From positions 1-7,035 of the forward strand of contig JAFTEG010000207.1 in NCBI GenBank assembly GCA_017453765.1: a DNA stretch of 7,035 bases, given 5' to 3'. The stretch comes from Selenomonadaceae bacterium (GTDB taxonomy: Bacteria; Bacillota; Negativicutes; Selenomonadales; Selenomonadaceae). Shown here in pieces: positions 6,163 through 7,035 of this stretch. The position numbers were made by a program, and so were the translations under genes. Below the pieces are notes generated by a model. It saw nothing but the letters and a program-made list of their open reading frames with translations. It made no database searches and was not told the origin of the DNA. How positions within the stretch are numbered: the stretch's first letter is position 1; every line of letters begins with the position of its first letter.

Positions 6163-6201
6163 AAAAAAAAGACTCCTACGCAATTCGGTAGGAGTTTTTT
6201 T
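6163..6201. terminator. Bidirectional rho-independent terminator
   Basis: ACTCCTAC (6172-6179) pairs with GTAGGAGT (6188-6195) around an 8-nt loop. The stem is preceded by eight A (6163-6170) and followed by seven T (6195-6201), so each strand reads as a hairpin plus U-tract. It lies between two convergent genes and can end transcripts from both. Confidence 0.9.
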
Positions 6202-6227
6202 GTACAGACTTTTATACAGATTGAAAA

Positions 6228-6307
6228 TTACTTGCTAAAATTTAAAGTTACCGCCTAAAATTTAAATTTACTGGCTAAGCTTTAAATTTACTTTCTAAGC
6301 ACGGAAA
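6228..6307. repeat. 20-bp tandem repeat overlapping a gene 3' end
   Basis: There are four units of exactly 20 bp, starting at 6228, 6248, 6268 and 6288. Each begins TTAC, has CTAA at positions 9-12, and the first three end in TTTAAA plus one base. The fourth is diverged at its right end (GCACGGAAA) because it is the coding end of the minus-strand oxidoreductase; its TTA is that gene's stop codon. It looks as if the last codons and stop were copied outward into the spacer. Confidence 0.82.
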
Positions 6308-6917
6308 TTCTCTTTTGAATATTATCGCCCTTCGTCGCCTCGTCAACCATAGCAATGGCGTAATCGGCGTAGCTTATAATGCTTTCGCCTTTTGCATTGA
6401 GCGTGAACTCTTCGCCTGCCAAAATATATTCGCCGGTACGTTCGCCCGCCGCTTGAAAATCTGCCGCAGGACTTACAAAGGTCCATTTAACGTCATTTCT
6501 CTTACGCAGTTCATCAAGCTCGGCACTCTGCGCGGTAGCCGTCGGCAAATATTCGGCAGGAAAATCTTTCGTCTCCAAAACTTTTTGCGTATGTTCCTTG
6601 TCAACATAAAGACTGCCTGCGCCGCCGATAATTAAAAGCCGTGTATCACTGCCGCTCAAAATGTCACAAAGGTGTTGGCTTGTAGTGGTATGCATAGGCA
6701 AAGTTTCAGGCGTCCACGCGCCGAAACAATCAATTACAACGTCAAAATTTTTTACGTCATCTTTCGTAAGCGCCATGATATCTTTTTGGATAAAATTTTT
6801 TGCGACAGATTTATTTTCGCCGCGAACAATCGCCGTAACGTCAAGACCGCGATTAACCGCCTCTTCGACAATTAATCTGCCGGCTTTACCGTTGGCACCG
6901 ATAACCGCAATTTTCAT
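6288..6917 (-). CDS. NAD(P)-binding Rossmann-fold protein (atypical SDR, NmrA/BVR-B-like)
   Basis: The product is 209 aa from the ATG at 6917, which has GGAGGG 7 nt upstream. The frame is open to 6968, but that start lies upstream of the promoter -10 box and would add 17 non-family residues before M-K-I-A-V-I-G. The N-terminus has the dinucleotide-binding G-A-N-G-K-A-G (7-13) after a hydrophobic strand. Further marks are D-V-V-I-D-C-F-G (59-66), L-L-I-I-G-G-A-G-S-L (94-103), W-T-F-V-S-P-A (145-151) and S-Y-A-D-Y-A-I-A-M-V-D-E (182-193), which suit the NAD(P)H-binding family that includes biliverdin reductase B-like and YwnB-like proteins. The usual classical-SDR Tyr-x-x-x-Lys pair is not evident, as is normal in this atypical group. 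It is probably a small cytoplasmic redox or redox-sensing protein; the substrate is unknown. It is convergent with the helicase run and divergent from the gene at the right edge. Confidence 0.87.
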   Translation of the reverse strand: MKIAVIGANGKAGRLIVEEAVNRGLDVTAIVRGENKSVAKNFIQKDIMALTKDDVKNFDVVIDCFGAWTPETLPMHTTTSQHLCDILSGSDTRLLIIGGAGSLYVDKEHTQKVLETKDFPAEYLPTATAQSAELDELRKRNDVKWTFVSPAADFQAAGERTGEYILAGEEFTLNAKGESIISYADYAIAMVDEATKGDNIQKRISVLRK

Positions 6918-6924
6918 TTTTAAA

Positions 6925-6930
6925 CCCTCC
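6925..6930 (-). promoter_or_regulatory. Ribosome binding site of the oxidoreductase gene
   Basis: GGAGGG on the minus strand (CCCTCC on plus) lies 7 nt before the ATG at 6917. It decides the M-K-I-A-V-I-G start over the longer frame beginning at 6968. Confidence 0.85.
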
Positions 6931-6949
6931 AAAAAATTTAAATTTTTGT

Positions 6950-6978
6950 TTGCGTAAATTATATGCAATAATTAAAAT
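6950..6978 (+). promoter_or_regulatory. Possible promoter for the divergent right-edge gene
   Basis: TTGCGT (6950-6955) and TAAAAT (6973-6978) are 17 bp apart. The -10 is one base from consensus and the -35 is poor. If real, it overlaps the opposing promoter face to face, so one regulator bound here could control both genes. Confidence 0.3.
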
Positions 6979-6985
6979 ATTTCAA
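6958..6985 (-). promoter_or_regulatory. Sigma-70-type promoter for the oxidoreductase gene
   Basis: On the minus strand TTGAAA (6985-6980) and a perfect TATAAT (6963-6958) are separated by 16 bp. Transcription should start near 6950, leaving a leader of about 33 nt before the ATG at 6917. Confidence 0.75.
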
Positions 6986-7007
6986 GATATTTTTTGAAGG
7001 GAAGTTG

Positions 7008-7035
7008 ATGACATGGTTGTTTACAAAATTACGAA
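7008..7035 (+). CDS. Start of a divergent gene cut by the window edge
   Basis: GAAGGGAAG (6996-7004) is a plausible ribosome binding site followed by two candidate starts in different frames. ATG 7008 would read M-T-W-L-F-T-K-L-R and ATG 7013 would read M-V-V-Y-K-I-T. Both stay open to the edge. Nothing can be said of the product. A regulator of the neighbouring oxidoreductase is a common arrangement, but that is only a guess. Confidence 0.35.

Overview
The window looks like chromosomal DNA from a low-to-moderate-GC bacterium. Strong Shine-Dalgarno sites, a TTG start and many short A/T runs suggest Firmicutes. An AsmA/TamB-like envelope protein beside an O-antigen-ligase-like gene suggests an outer membrane. 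Together these point to a diderm Firmicute of the Negativicutes (Selenomonas-like) type. This placement is inferred from gene content only; no rRNA or other marker gene is present.

Layout: positions 3-338 hold the 3' end of a polytopic O-antigen ligase/polymerase-like gene. Its stop codon lies inside the first unit of a repeat array (330-495) made of GATCGATA octamers, 7-nt spacers and an oppositely oriented ATCGATCC arm. An AsmA-like membrane-anchored protein follows (508-1923), then a second array of the same design (1927-2028). Next come a class III PLP aminotransferase (TTG start at 2048, to 3334) and, 12 nt later, a superfamily 2 helicase fused to a C-terminal HNH nuclease domain (3347-5625). 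A one-base frameshift near 4065-4069 splits the helicase-HNH gene into two reading frames. A 173-codon gene of unknown function (5622-6143) overlaps its stop by 4 nt. All these genes are on the + strand and could share transcripts.

A bidirectional hairpin terminator (6163-6201) separates this run from a convergent minus-strand gene, a 209-aa NAD(P)-binding Rossmann protein (6917-6288). Its 3' end coincides with one unit of a 20-bp tandem repeat (6228-6307). It has a good sigma-70-type promoter (6958-6985), which overlaps a weaker possible promoter for a divergent gene that begins at about 7008 and runs off the window.

How the genes relate: the first two genes suggest cell-envelope work. The aminotransferase is metabolic. 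The helicase-HNH and its overlapping partner look like an accessory nucleic-acid-processing module, possibly anti-phage, now apparently broken by the frameshift. The most unusual DNA is the pair of GATCGAT arrays, which share an exact 39-bp core, flank the AsmA-like gene and fill the spacers on both sides of it. No stretch above 300 bases lacks a gene.
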